Shown in pieces: positions 22,312 through 35,680 of a DNA stretch of 64,000 nucleotides. Numbering within the stretch: the stretch's first letter is position 1; each line of letters opens with the position of its first letter. The notes under the pieces were generated by a model, which was given only the letters and a program-made list of their open reading frames with translations, had not been told where the DNA came from and made no database searches. The position numbers and the translations under genes were made by a program. Source of the DNA: Cladorhizidae sp. MBARI D1340-BT2 (lineage: Eukaryota; Porifera; Demospongiae; Poecilosclerida; Cladorhizidae); the NCBI GenBank assembly GCA_028752905.1, contig JAQNBH010000011.1:22786341-22850340 (forward strand), written 5' to 3'.

Positions 22312-24391
22312 TGTATCAAGCTATATGAACTCTGGTGTGTAGCAAAACATGAATTCTAGTGTGTATCAAGCTATGAACTCCAGTCTCTATCAAGCTATAT
22401 GAATTCTGGTGTGTAGCAAGACATGAACTCTGGTGTGCATCAAGCCATGAACTCTGGCGGGTATCAAGCTATGAACTCTGGTCTGTATCAAGCTATCAAC
22501 TCGGGTGTGTAGCAAGTTATGAGGTCTTGTGTGTAGCAGTCATGAACTCTGTATCAAGCCATGAAGTCTAGCGTCTCAAGCCATGAACTCTGGTGTGTTT
22601 CAAGCCATTAACTCTGGTGTGCATCAAGCCATGAACTCTGGTGTGTATCAAGCTTTTAACTCTGGTGTGCATCAACCTATGAACTCTGGTGTGCATCAAG
22701 CCATGAACTCTGGTGTGCATCAAGCCATGAACTCTGGTGTTAAGCAAGCCATGAACTCTGGCGTGTATTAAGCTATGAATTCTTGTCTGTAGCAACACAT
22801 GAACTCTGGTGTGTAGCAGTTATGAACTCCGTATCAGGCAATGAAATCTAGTGTGCAGAAAGCCTTGAACACTGGTGTGTTAAGCCATGTACTCTGGTGT
22901 GTACCAAGCCATGAACTCTGGTTTGCATCAAGCCATGAACTCTGGTTTACAACAAGCCATGAACTCTGGTTTGCAACAAACCATGAACTCAGGTGTGCAT
23001 TAAGCTATGAACAATGAAATGCAGCAAGCTATGAACTCTGGTGTCTATCAAGCTATGTATGAACTCTGATGTGCATCAAGCCATGAACTCTGGTATGTAT
23101 CAAGCTATTAACTCTAGTGTGTAGCAAGGCATGAACTCTGGTGTGTACGAGTCATGAATTCTGTATCAAGCCATGAACTCTGGTGGCTCGAGCCATGAAC
23201 TCTGGTATGTGTCAAGCCATGAACTCTGGTGTGCATCAAGCCATGAACTTTGGTTTGCATCGAGCCATGAACTCTGGTGTGCATCAAGCCATGAACACTG
23301 GTGTGCATCAAGCCATGAACTCTGGTGTGCATCAAGCCATGAACTCTGGTCTGTATCAAGCTATATGAACTCTGGTGTGTAGCAAAACATGAATTCTAGT
23401 GTGTATCAAGCTATGAACTCCAGTCTCTATCAAGCTATATGAATTCTGGTGTGTAGCAAGACATGAACTCTGGTGTGCATCAAGCCATGAACTCTGGCGG
23501 GTATCAAGCTATGAACTCTGGTCTGTATCAAGCTATCAACTCGGGTGTGTAGCAAGTTATGAGGTCTTGTGTGTAGCAGTCATGAACTCTGTATCAAGCC
23601 ATGAAGTCTAGCGTCTCAAGCCATGAACTCTGGTGTGTTTCAAGCCATTAACTCTGGTGTGCATCAAGCCATGAACTCTGGTGTGTATCAAGCTTTTAAC
23701 TCTGGTGTGCATCAACCTATGAACTCTGGTGTGCATCAAGCCATGAACTCTGGTGTGCATCAAGCCATGAACTCTGGTGTTAAGCAAGCCATGAACTCTG
23801 GCGTGTATTAAGCTATGAATTCTTGTCTGTAGCAACACATGAACTCTGGTGTGTAGCAGTTATGAACTCCGTATCAGGCAATGAAATCTAGTGTGCAGAA
23901 AGCCTTGAACACTGGTGTGTTAAGCCATGTACTCTGGTGTGTACCAAGCCATGAACTCTGGTTTGCATCAAGCCATGAACTCTGGTTTACAACAAGCCAT
24001 GAACTCTGGTTTGCAACAAACCATGAACTCAGGTGTGCATTAAGCTATGAACAATGAAATGCAGCAAGCTATGAACTCTGGTGTCTATCAAGCTATGTAT
24101 GAACTCTGATGTGCATCGAGCCATGAACTCTGGTATGTATCAAGCTATTAACTCTAGTGTGTAGCAAGGCATGAACTCTGGTGTGTACGAGTCATGAATT
24201 CTGTATCAAGCCATGAACTCTGGTGGCTCGAGCCATGAACTCTGGTATGTGTCAAGCCATGAACTCTGGTGTGCATCAAGCCATGAACTTTGGTTTGCAT
24301 CGAGCCATGAACTCTGGTGTGCATCAAGCCATGAACACTGGTGTGCATCAAGCCATGAACTCTGGTGTGCATCAAGCCATGAACTCTCTAG
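22312..24391 (+). repeat. Tandem duplication of a 1040-bp block in the array
   Basis: 22312-23351 and 23352-24391 are nearly identical with an offset of 1040 bp. I noticed one difference (CATCAAGCC near 23087 against CATCGAGCC near 24117). It marks a very recent amplification step, or an assembly duplication. Confidence 0.8.
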
Positions 24392-27300
24392 TGTGCATCA
24401 AGCCTTGAACTGTGGTGTGTAGCAAGCCATGAACACTGGCGTGCATCAAGACATGTACTTTAGTTTGCATTGAGCAATGAACTCTGGTGTGCATCAAGCC
24501 ATGAACTCTGGTTTGCATCAAGCCATAAACTCTTGTGTGTATCAAGCCATGAACTCTGGTGTGCATCAAGCCATGAACCCTGGCTTGCATCAATCCATGA
24601 ACTATGGTATGCATAAAGCCATGAACTGTGATGGGTATCAAGCTATGAACTCTGGTATGTAGCAAGCCATGAACATTGGTGTGTGTCAAGCCATGAACTC
24701 TGGTTTGCATCAAGTCTCATGAACTCTTATATTAAGCAAGCCATGAACTATGGTGTGTATCAAGCTATATGAACTCTGGTGTGTAGCAAAACATGAATTC
24801 TGCTGTGTATCAATCAAGCTATGAACTGCAGTCTATATCTAGCTGTATAAATTCTGTTGTGTAGCAAAACATGAACTCTTATGTGCATCAAGCCAAGAAC
24901 TCTGGTGGGTATGAAGATATTCTAGTCTGTATCAAGCTATGAACTCGTGTGTGTATCAAGTTATGAGGTCTGGTGTGTAACAAGCTATGAACTCTGGGGT
25001 GTAGAAAGTCATGAACTCTGGCGCACAGCAAGCCATGAACTCCGGGGTGCATCAAGCCATGAAATCTGGTGTGTATTACGCTATGAACTCTGATGTGCAG
25101 CAAGACATGAACTCCGGTAAGCATCAAGCCATGAAGTTTGGTGTGCATCAAGCCATGAACACTGATGGGTAGCAAACTATGAACTCTGGTGTGTAGCAAG
25201 CCTTGAACTCTGTAACTAGCCATGAACTATAGGTGTCTCAAGCTATCAACTCTGTCTGGTGTACATCAAGCCATGAACTCTGCATGAAGCCATGAACTTT
25301 GATGTGCATAGAGCCATGAACTATGGTGTGCATGAAGCTATGAACTCTGGTGTACATCAAGCCATGAACTCTGGTGTGCATCAAGCCATGAACTCTGGTG
25401 TGCATCAAGCCATGAACTCTGGTGTGCATCAAGCCATGAACTTTGGTGTGCATCAAGCCATGAACACTGATGGTGTGTCAAGCCATGAACTCTGGTGTGC
25501 ATCAAGCCATGAACTATGGTGTGCATCAACCCATGAACTCTGGTGTGCATCACCAATGAACTCTGGTTTGCATCAAGCCGTGAACTTTGGTGTGCATCAA
25601 GCCATGAACTCTGGTGGGTATCAAGCCAAGAACTCTGGTGTGTAGCAAGCCATGAACACTGAAGTGCAGCAAGCCATGAACTCTGGCATGAATCAAGCCA
25701 TAACCTCTGGTGTGTATCAAGCTATCAACTCTGGTGGTTAGAAGACATGAACTCTGGTGTGTAGCAGTCATGAACTCTGTATCAAGCCATGAACTCTGGT
25801 GTATCAAGCCATGAACTCTGGAGTGTGTCAAGCCAAGAACTCTGGTGTGCATCAAGCCATGAACTCTGGTGTGCATCACCAATGAACTCTGGTTTGCATC
25901 AAGCCGTGAACTTTGGTGTACATCAAGTCATGAACTCTGGTGGGTATCAAGCCAAGAACTCTGGTGTGTAGCAAGCCATGAACTCTCATGTGCATAATGC
26001 CATGACCTCTGGTGTGTAGGAAGCCATAAACTGCGTGCATCAAGCCATTAACTCTGGTGTGCATCAAGCCATGAACTCTGGTTTGCATCAAGCCATGAAC
26101 TCTTGTGTGTATCAAGCCATGAACTCTGGTGTGGATCAAGCCATGAACTCTGGTTTGCATCAATCCATGAACTTTGGTATGCATCAAGCCATGAACTGTG
26201 ATGGGTATCAAGCTATGAACTCTGGTGTGTAGCAAGCCATGAACATTGGTGTGTGTCAAGCCATGAACTCTGGTTTGCATCAAGTCATGAACTCTGGTAT
26301 GCATCAAGCCATGAACTATGGTGTGCATCAACCCATGAACTCTGGTGTGTATCACCAATGAACTCTGGTTTGCATCAAGCCGTGAACTTTGGTGTGCATA
26401 AAGCCATGAACTCTGGTGGGTATCAAGCCAAGAACTCTGATGTGTAGCAAGCCATGAACACTGAAGTGCAGCAAGCCATGAACTCTGGCATGAATCAAGC
26501 CATAAACTCTGGTGTGTATCAAGCTATGAACTCTGGTGGTTAGAAGACATGAACTCTGGTGTGTAGCAGTCATGAACTCTGTAACAAGCCATGAACTCTG
26601 GTGTATCAAGCCATGAACTCTGGAGTGTTACAAGTCATGAACTCTGGTGTGCATCAAGCCATGAACTCTGGTGTGCATCAAATCATGAACTCTGGTGGGT
26701 ATCAAGCCAAGAACTCTGTTGTGTAGCAAGCCATGAACTCTGGTGTGCATAATGCCATGACCTCTGGTGTGTAGCAAGGCATAAACTGCGTGCATCAAGC
26801 CATTAACTCTGGTGTGTATCAAGCTATGAATTCTGGTGTGTAGCAAGACATGAACTCTGGTGTGTAGCAGTCATGAACTCTGTATGAAGCCATGAACTCT
26901 GGTGTGCAGCAAACCATGAATGCTGGTGTGTTAAGCCATGTACTCTGGTATGTACCAAGCCATGAACTCTGGTATGCATCAAGCCATGAATTCTGGTGTG
27001 TATCAAGCGATGAATTCTGGTGTGTAGCAAGACATGAACTCTGGTGTGTAGCAGTCATGAACTCTGTATCAAGCCATGAACTCTGGTGTGCAGCAAACCA
27101 TGAAATTTAGTTTGCATCAAGCAATAAACTCTTGTGTGCATCAAGCCATGAACTCTGGTATGCATCAAGCCATGAAATTTAATTTGCATGAAGCAATGAA
27201 CTCTGGTGTGCATCAAGCCATGAACTCTGGTGTGCATCAAGCCATGAACTCTTGTGTGCATCAATCCATGAATTCTGGTGTGCATCAAGCCATTAACTCA

Positions 27301-28075
27301 GGTGTGCATCAAGCCATCAACTTTGATGTGCAACAAGCCAAGAACTCTGGTGTGTATCAGGCTATGAACTCTGGTGTCATGCACTCTGGTGTATATCAGT
27401 CATGAACTCTGTATCAAGCCATGAACTCTGATGTCTTAAGCCATGAACTCTGGAGTGTGTCAAGCCATAAACTCTTGTGTGCATCAAGCTAGGAACTCTG
27501 GTCTGTATCAAGCTATATGAACTCTGGTGTGTAGCAAAACATAAATTCTGGTATGAATCAAGCAAGCTATAAACTCCATTGCTATATGAATTCTGGTGTG
27601 TAGCAAGCCATGAACTCTGGCGGGAATCAAGCTATGAATTCTGGTCTGTATCAAGCTATGGACTCTGGTGTGTAGCAAGTTATGAGGTCTGGTGTGTAGC
27701 AGTCATGAACTCTGTATTAAGCCATGAACTCTGGTGTCTCAAGCCATGAACTCCGGTTTGCAGCAAGCCATACACTCTGGTGTGCATCAAGCCATGAACT
27801 TCGGTGTGCATCAAGCCATGATCTCTGGTGGGTATGAAGCTATGAACTCTGTTGTGTAGCAAACCATGCACACAGGCATGCAGCAAGCCATGAACTCTGG
27901 CATGCAGAGGCCATGAACTCTGGTGTGTATCAAGCTATTAACTCTGGGGTGTAGCAAGACATGAAATTTGGCGTACAGCAAGCCATGAACTCCGGGGTGC
28001 ATCAAGCTATGAAATCTGGTGTGTATCAAGCTATGAACTCTGGTGTGCAGCAAGAGATGAATTCTGGTGTGTTGC

Positions 28076-29903
28076 CAGAGTACATGGCTTAACACACCAG
28101 CATTCAAGGTTTGCTGCACACCAGAGTTCATGGCTTGATACAGAGTTCATGACCGCTACACACCATAGTTCATGTCTTGCTACACAGACCAGAATTCTTA
28201 GCTAGATACACACAAGAGTTACTGGCTTGATGCACGCCAGAGTTCATGCCTTACTACATAGCAGAGTTCATGGCTTGATGCACACCAGAGTTCATGGCTT
28301 GTTGCACACCAGAGTTCATGACTTGATGCTCACCAGAGTTAATAGCTTGATACACACCAGTGTTCATGGCTTGAAGCACACCAGAGTTCATGGCTTGAAA
28401 TACACCATAGTTCATGGCTTTAGACGCCTGACTTCATGGCTTGATAGAGAGTTCATGACTGCTACACACCACAGTTCATGTCCTGCTACACAACAGTGTT
28501 CATAGCTTGATGCACACCAAAATTTATGGCTTGATGCACACCAGAGTTCATGGCTTGATGCAAACCAGAGTTCATGGCTTGATGCACACCAGAGTTCATG
28601 GCTTGAACTACACCAGAGTTCATGGCTTCATGCACATCATCGTTCATAGCTCGATGCACACCAAAGTTCATGGCTTGATGCACACCAGAGTTCATGGCTT
28701 GATGTACACCAGAGTTCATGGCTTGAGACATTTATAGTTCATGGCTAGTTATAGACTTCATGAAGGCAACACACCAGAATTCATCTCTTGATGCACACCA
28801 GAGTTCATGGCTTGATGCACACCAGAGTTCATGGCTTGATGCAAACCAGAGTTCATGGCTTGCCGTACGCCAGAGTTCATGTCTTTCTACACCCCAGAGT
28901 TCATAGCTTGATACACACCAGACCTCATAACTTGATACATACACGAGTTCATAGCTTGATACAGACTAGAATATCTTCATACCCACCAGAATTCTTGGCT
29001 TGATGCACATAAGAGTTCATGTTTTGCTACACAACAGAATTTATACAGCTTGATATAGACTGGAGTTCATAGCTTGATTGATACACAGCAGAATTCATGT
29101 TTTGCTACACACCAGAGTTCATATAGCTTGATACACACCATAGTTCATGGCTTGCTGCATACCAGAGTTCATGACTTGATGCAAACCAGAGCTCATGGCT
29201 TGACACACACCAATTTTCATGGCTTGCTACACATCAGAGTTCATAGCTTGATACCCATCACAGTTCATGGCTTGATGCATACCAAAGTTCATGGATTGAT
29301 GCAAGCCAGAGTTCATGGCTCGATGCACACCAGAGTTCACGGCTTGATACACACAAGAGTTCATGGCTTGATGCAAACCAGAGTTCATGGCTTGATGGAC
29401 ACCAGAGTTCATTGCTCAATGCAAACTAAAATACATGTCTTGATGCACACCAGTGTTCATGGCTTACTACATACCACAGTTCAAGGCTTGATGCACACTA
29501 GAGTTCATGGCTTGATGCACACCAGAGTTAATGGGTTGATGCTCACCAGAGTTCATGGCTTGATGCACACTAGAGTTCATGGCTTGATGCATACCAGAGT
29601 TCATGGCTTGATGCACACCAGAGTTCATGGCTTGATGCACACCAGTGTTCATGGCTTGATGCACACCAGAGTTCATGGCTCGATGCAAACCAAAGTTCAT
29701 GGTTTGATGCACACCAGAGTTCATGGCTTGACACATACCAGATACAGAATTCATGACTCGTACACACCAGAGTTCATGCCTTGCTACACAGAGTTAATAG
29801 CTTGATACACACCAGTGTTCATGGCTTGATGCAAATCAGAGTTCATACATAGCTTGATAGACACCAGAGTTTATAGCTTGCTGCATTCCATTGTTCATAG
29901 CTT
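28076..29903 (-). repeat. 24-bp minisatellite array, inverted block
   Basis: The same 24-bp unit runs in the opposite orientation, starting abruptly after GTGTGTTGCC at 28075. It includes an inverted copy of the higher-order marker (near 28732-28775). The longest open stretch (243 codons, 29074-29805) is only the repeat read on the plus strand. The block ends at about 29903, where the 180-bp satellite begins directly. Confidence 0.95.
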
Positions 29904-32114
29904 CTTACGGGTTAAAAAAGGAAGATTTCTCACCAAAAGACCTTTCATGTCATTTAAAGAGTAGAAACAGTTCTATATTGTTGAACAGGAAGCTGAAGTG
30001 CCAATTTTGACTCAAAACCCTTAAATGGAGGTTAAAAAGATAATATTTCTCAACAAAAGACGTTTTCTCTCATTTAAAGAGTAGAAACAGTTCCATAATG
30101 TTGAAGAGGAAGCTAAAGTGCTATTTTGACAAGATTTGCGATTTCAGATAATTTTTCTTCAAAGACGTACCAATTGGAGCAAAATAGAGCTTCTTTCGGT
30201 TTAAAACGGAAGATTTCTCACCAAAAGACATTTACTATCGTTTAAAGAGGTAGAAACAGTTCCATAATGTTGAAAAATAAGCTGATTTCAGACTTTTTTC
30301 CCTCAAAATGCTCAAAAACGACCTTATTGGATCTTATTTCGTTATAAAGGGAAGATTTCTCAGAAACCTAAAGATGTTTTTGTCATTAAGAGACAAAGAG
30401 TTCATAAATGTTTAAAAGGAAGCCATTTTGAAAAGTTTTAGCGACGTAAGAGAGTTTTTACTCAAAATCCTCCTATTGGAGATCTTTTTTTGGTTAAAAA
30501 TCGGAAATTTAACTTTTTCGATCGTTTAAAGAGTAGAAACTGCTCCAAAATATTGAAAAGGAAGCTAATTCTGTAATTTTGAAAAGATTGAGCGACTTAA
30601 GACAGTTTTCACTCAAAATGCTCAATAATGTTCTAGGACGGATAAAAATGGAAGATTTCACACCAAAAGACATTATCTGATGTTTAAAGAGTAGGAACAG
30701 TTCCATATTGTTGACAATAACATATATGCATATATGCATATTTTAGCATTTAAGACAGTTTTTCTTTGCTTAAAATGTATTAAAATAAACCAATCGCTTA
30801 AAAAGGGGAGATTTCTCACCAAAAGACATTTTCTGACATAAGAGTAGAAGTAGTTCCATAATGTTAAAAAGGAGCCATTTTGGGCGATTTCAGACAGTTT
30901 TTCCTCAAAACGCTCAAAAAGGACCCAATTAGGAGCTTAAATAGGAAGATTTCTCACGAAAAGACGTTTCTGTCGTTTAAAGAGTAGAAACAGTTTTATA
31001 ATGTTGAAAAGGAAGCTAATGTGCCCATTTGGACAAGAATGAGCGATTACACAGTTTTTTCCTCCAAAAGCTCAAAAAGATCCCATATTGAGTAAAATAG
31101 AGCTTCTTTGGGTTTAAAAGACGTTTTCTATCATTTAAAGACTAGAAACAGTTCCATAATGTGAAAAGGAAGCTTATTTGCCATTTTAACAAGATTGAGC
31201 GATTTCAGACCTTTTTCCTCAAAACGCACTAAAAGATCCTGTGAGCTGTTAAAAACAGATTTCTCACAGTGTAAGACAGTTTTTCGAGTACAAACAGTTC
31301 TATAATGTTCAAATGGAAGCTAATTGCAAGAATGAGCGGTCAGACTGTTTTTCTTTAAAACGCTTACAAACGTCCAAAATGCATTAAAATAGCAAAAAAA
31401 AATTCTGACATTTTAAGAGTACAGTTCCATAATGTTGGCTAATTTGCAATTTTGATAAAATTGAGCGATTGCAGACAGTTTTTCCTGAAAACGCTCATAA
31501 ACGTCCCAATTGGAGCAAACGAGTTTCTTTCGGGTTAAAAACGAAATATTTCTAAGATTTAAACAGTTTTTCTTCAAAACGCTCTAAAACGTTCCAATTG
31601 GGAGCTTCTTTCTTTTTAAAACGGAAACTCTTGTTTAAGGAGGTAGAAACAGTTCAATAATGTTGAATGAAATGTAAGCTAAAGTGCCCATTTTGACAAG
31701 AATGTGCGATTTCAGACAGTTTTTCCTCAAAACACTCAAAAAGTCCCAATTGGATCAAAGTAGTTACTTTCGGTTAAAAACGGAAGATTTCTCACCAAAA
31801 GACGTTTCCTGTCGTTTGTAGAGTAGAAACAGTTCTATAATGTTGAAAATGAAGCCATTTTGAACAGAATGACAGGTTATTCCTCAAAACGCTCAAAATA
31901 GAGCTGCTTTCAGTTAAAATGGATATTTCTATAAAAAAAGACGTTTTCAGTCATTTAAAGAGTAGAAACATTTCCATAATGTTGAAGAGGAAGCTAATGT
32001 GCCATTTTGACAAGATTTAGACCGTTTTTCTTCAAACCGCTCAAAAACGTACCAATTGGGAGCTTCTTTCCGTTTAAAACGGAAGATTTCTCACCAAAAG
32101 ACATTTAACCTTGT
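29904..32114 (+). repeat. 180-bp satellite, block 1a
   Basis: Tandem, degenerate monomers carry conserved words in a fixed order: GATTTCTCACCAAAAGACG, TTTAAAGAGTAGAAACAGTT, CCATAATGTTGAAAAGGAAG, GAGCGATTTCAGACAGTTTT, CCTCAAAACGCTCAAAAACG, CCCAATTGGAGCAAAATAGA. A full monomer adds to about 180 bp; many are shortened to 120-170 bp by internal deletions. There is no coding potential. The same family returns at 58836. Confidence 0.85.
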
Positions 32115-33059
32115 TTAACCGTTTCACCGCCGTATCCGCCATATGGCGGAGTTGTAAATGACCGCGACAAAAACAAATATATAAAATCGTTAGTTTTAGC
32201 TACGCATGTGCTAAATATACCTGGGGGTGTCCCTTGCTTTCCTAGAGCTGGAATTAAAATAGCTGACGTATGGTGCCTAGGTAACCAAGGTATTCGTGAC
32301 GTCAAATTCAGCTGATCGATTAAAAAATGGCTTCTAGACTAAATTGGACGATGTTTTGGCAATGCTGGATGACGACGAATTCGGTCTATCTGAGGTTGAA
32401 AGCAGTGATGAGGAAGGAGAAGGGCCTACCACGGAGAACAGACTAGAGATCCTGAAGAGCTAGCAACTCTGAATGACATCGTAGATTCAGAACCTTTTTT
32501 TGCCAGTCCAGAGATAGTAGCGCTGATTTGCGTAGGGATCCAGGTCTTGAGACTGACGATGGTGAAGAACAGGAACAAGATGTCCCAGGAAAATAAATAG
32601 CCATACACATGAAAGATCCTTTAGGCATTACTGCTTTTTTTCTGACTTGTATAAAAAATAGCATTTACCTGGGTACTTCGCGGGTACTAGCTATCCATCT
32701 ATATAGCTATAATAATATAAAGCTAGTAGGTAGTTTGTTAGCTATGGTTTCTAATTATCTGCCCTAGTAAAATATGACACTGTCATTTTATTATATTTAC
32801 ATCATGATGTAATCTCTGTCCATATTCTGCCTAAAAATACAATCAAAACAAACAATCAAATGGTATAATGATATTCATCGTATGTGGTCAGTTGCTAGGC
32901 AACCTACAGTTGACCACAATGTTTGTCAACACCAATGCTATAACATCAACCATGGTTGCTAGGGACATTTGTGCACTCCTGGTTGAATATAAAATATTAT
33001 GTAAAATAACGTCACTATTTAAATAAAGTGCTGTGTAAATCCAGCGGTGGAAGGGTTAA
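32115..33059 (+). mobile_element. piggyBac-derived non-autonomous element, 945 bp
   Basis: Flanking TTAA copies are at 32115-32118 and 33056-33059. The terminal inverted repeats match imperfectly (left TTAACCGTTTCACCGCC, right complement TTAACCCTTCCACCGCT). The satellite monomer is interrupted exactly at its TTTAAAGAG word and resumes after the right TTAA, so a target-site duplication is supported. Inside, from 32327, lies a plus-strand start (MASR) and, after a frameshift, an acidic stretch (LDDVLAMLDDDEFGLSEVE) typical of piggyBac N-termini. The catalytic domain is absent. Confidence 0.75.
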
Positions 33060-34290
33060 AGAGTTAGAAACAGTTCAATAATGTTGAAAAGTAAGCTAAA
33101 GTGCCCATTTTGAAAAGAATGAGCGATATCTGACAATTTTTTCTAAAAATGCTCAAAAACTTCCCTATTGGAGCAAGGTAGAGCTTCTTTCAGATAAAAA
33201 TGTGAGATTTCTCACCAAAATACCTTTTCTGTCGTGAAATGCTGAAAAGTAACGTGCACATTTTGAATTGAATTAGCGATTTCTTAAAACGATTTAAAAT
33301 AATCATAAAAGGGAGAGATTTCTCACCAAAAGACGTTTTCTGACATTATAAGAGTAGAAACAGTTCCATAATGGCTAATTTGCGATTTCAGACATTTTTC
33401 CCTCAAAACACTCAAAAACGTCACAATTGGGAGGTTAAAAACGGAAGATTTCTCACCAAAAGACGTTTTCAGACGTTTAAAGAGTAGAAACAGTTCTATA
33501 ATGTTGAAAAGGAAGCTAATGTGCCCATTTTACATAAATGAGCGAAATACGTCCCAATTGGAGCAAAATAGAGCTGCTTTCGGTTAAAAAGGTGATATTT
33601 CTCACCAAAATGTTCTGTCATTTAAAGAGTAGAAACAGTTCACTGTTGAATAGTTCCATAGAAGCTAAATAGCGATTTTGAGATACTTCAGCCTTTTTTC
33701 CCTCAAAAACTACCAATTGGAGCAAAATAGAGCATCTTACGGATAAAAAGTTGATTTCTCACCAAAAGAAGTTTTCTGTAGTTTAAAGAGTAGAAACAGT
33801 TCCATAATGTTGAAAATGAAGCTAGTTTGCACCTTTGGAAAAGATTGAGCGATTTAAGACAGTTTTTTCTCAAAATGCTCTAAAACATCCCAATAGGAGG
33901 GACATTTATCACTTTAAGAGTAGGAACAGTCCTATAATTTTGAAATGGAAGCTAATTGCCCATTATGATGAGTGATTCGAGACAGTTTTTCCTCAAAATG
34001 TTGAAAAAGTCCCAATTGGAGCAAAGTAGAGGTTTTTTCAGTTAAAACGGCAGATTTCTCATAAAAAGACATTTACTCTCATTTAAAGAGTACAAGTTTG
34101 AGCGATTTCAGACTTGTTTTTTTAAATTGCACTAAAATATCCCAATTGTCGCAAAATATAGCTTAAAAATGGAATATTTCTCACAAAAGTCGTTTAAAAG
34201 AGTAGAAACAGTTTTATAATAACAAGAATGAGCGATTTCAGAGATTTTTTTCTCAAAACACTCAAAAACGTCCCTATTGGCTCAATTTTA
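33060..34290 (+). repeat. 180-bp satellite, block 1b
   Basis: The satellite continues after the TTAA element in the same orientation and with the same word order. It decays towards about 34290. Confidence 0.85.
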
Positions 34291-34312
34291 TTTATAACAA
34301 AAATATATCCTT

Positions 34313-34333
34313 GGGGGGGGGGGGGGGGGGGGG
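34313..34333. repeat. Homopolymer run of about 21 G
   Basis: It lies just past the last recognisable satellite monomer. The exact length is doubtful because such runs are error-prone. Confidence 0.85.
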
Positions 34334-35370
34334 AAGTTACTGACAAAATGTTTTTAACCTGTAGTACCCATTAGTACCCCTTGCAAGACATCTTGTTCTC
34401 TTGCAAGAAGGGCGAGTTCAGATTACCAGGGCATTGCATATCAGAAGTAAGGAGGTAAGCTTTGCATTATATGATATCCTTATTAAAAAATTATTTCCCA
34501 TAACAATCATCATTTGATATCGACCCAATGGGAGAAGTGGAGCACCATTGTAGTTAAGGTGATGCGAAGGTGATGTGATAGTGATTTCATACTCAGATGT
34601 AATAGTGGCCTGATCATCTTGGTGCATTTGTGGTTCTAACTGCAAGTGTTGAGATGCTGCCTTGAGACCTAGTACTTGATAAACTAACAGAATGTATATA
34701 TCTGAAAAATTAAATGTTTTGTTGTGTGAAATTCTGAAGTTCAGAAATTAACAATATAATTCTTCATAAAAGTTTATTCTAAGCAATCTGCAAGAAGAAG
34801 AAGAAGAAGAAACATCAAGAAAGGAAGTCATCCAGACCATTGGCAAGACTTTAGCTATTCCTCTGTGTGATATGTTGCATAGAATCCTCCAAACTTCTCA
34901 AACTGGCCACCAAAAGAGTTCTAATCATAACTGTGGCCAATGTTGGACTATCATGGTGCATTATACTTGTACTTATCATGGTGCGAGTGTTTTCAACATC
35001 TGGTAAGCAATGTGGTGGGTGGGAAAATTGCAATAACCTTCAGCACTAAGATTCTAAGATTGCCCAGGATAAAAACTCACTATATGTGCGGATGGGGAGG
35101 GAATTTTTTTCCACGGTTTTGAATTTTCACACTATTTGTCATAACTTTTTTGTTCTCCATTTCTTATAAGTTATTTTGAAGACAACTGTAGTGCATTTGC
35201 TGCTCTTTCTAAATCTAAAGGTTTGTGCATAGCTACTTCCTAAGTCAAGATATGGTAACTTGATTGCCTCACTTGTCTGTGCTTTGAAGTTGAGCTTACC
35301 TGACTTTCCCACTTTAATGTGGTTGGCAGAACCACTGATGTGGAAAATGCATTGAAAGAATCAACAAATC
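34334..35370. other. Non-coding spacer, no element recognised
   Basis: Only short open frames without known motifs are present. There is a short GAA tract at about 34794-34811. Confidence 0.5.
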
Positions 35371-35680
35371 ATCTGTCACAAGGTGCATGTCCTTAGGTGC
35401 ATGTCCATGATGGTGAGCCAGGTCAGAGCATCATCTCTCACAAGGCTCATGTCTTGATGGTGGGCCAGGTCAGAGCATCATCTCTCACAAGGTGAATGTC
35501 CTTGATGGTGAGCCAGGTCAGAGCATCATCTCTCACAAGGTGCATGCCCTTGATGGTGTGAGTCAGGTCAGAGGATCATTTCCCACAAGGTGCAAGTCCT
35601 TGATAGTGGGCCAGGTTATAGTCATCTCTCACAAGGAGCATGTCCTTGATGGTGAATCAGGTCAGAGCATCATGTACAAG
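35371..35680 (+). repeat. Minisatellite with ~47-bp unit, about six copies
   Basis: Units contain GTCCTTGATGGTGAGCCAGG and then TCAGAGCATCATCTCTCACA. Spacing of the GTCAGAG word is 47-50 bp. A 95-codon plus-strand frame across it is a by-product of the repeat. Confidence 0.8.

Larger units (their letters stand above)
12148..28075 (+). repeat. 24-bp minisatellite array, forward block
   Basis: A tandem array of a 24-bp unit whose plus-strand reading is the octapeptide MNSGVHQA and whose minus strand gives GLMHTRVH-type repeats. The unit length is a multiple of three, so all frames stay open for long distances; this is a property of the repeat and not a gene. Variant units (for example those with GTGTAGCAAG) introduce stops in the main frame every few hundred bases. 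The array starts exactly at the edge of the large inverted repeat. With the inverted block it spans about 17.8 kb, on the order of 700 units. Confidence 0.95.

Noticed and set aside
12148..29903. Many open frames of 60-243 codons reading MNSGVHQA, GLMHTRVH, HELWCASS or DAHQSSWL repeats, as a possible repetitive protein gene
   Set aside because: The 24-bp unit is a multiple of three, so every frame is open by default. Frames exist on both strands at once, variant units add stops, and no promoter, splice or flanking coding signal is visible.
12148..29903. CRISPR-like array
   Set aside because: Units are contiguous and near-identical with no unique spacers, and the surroundings are eukaryotic transposons.
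34418..35122. Short open frames on both strands as possible small genes
   Set aside because: No motif, no codon signal I could judge, and lengths expected by chance in sequence of this composition.
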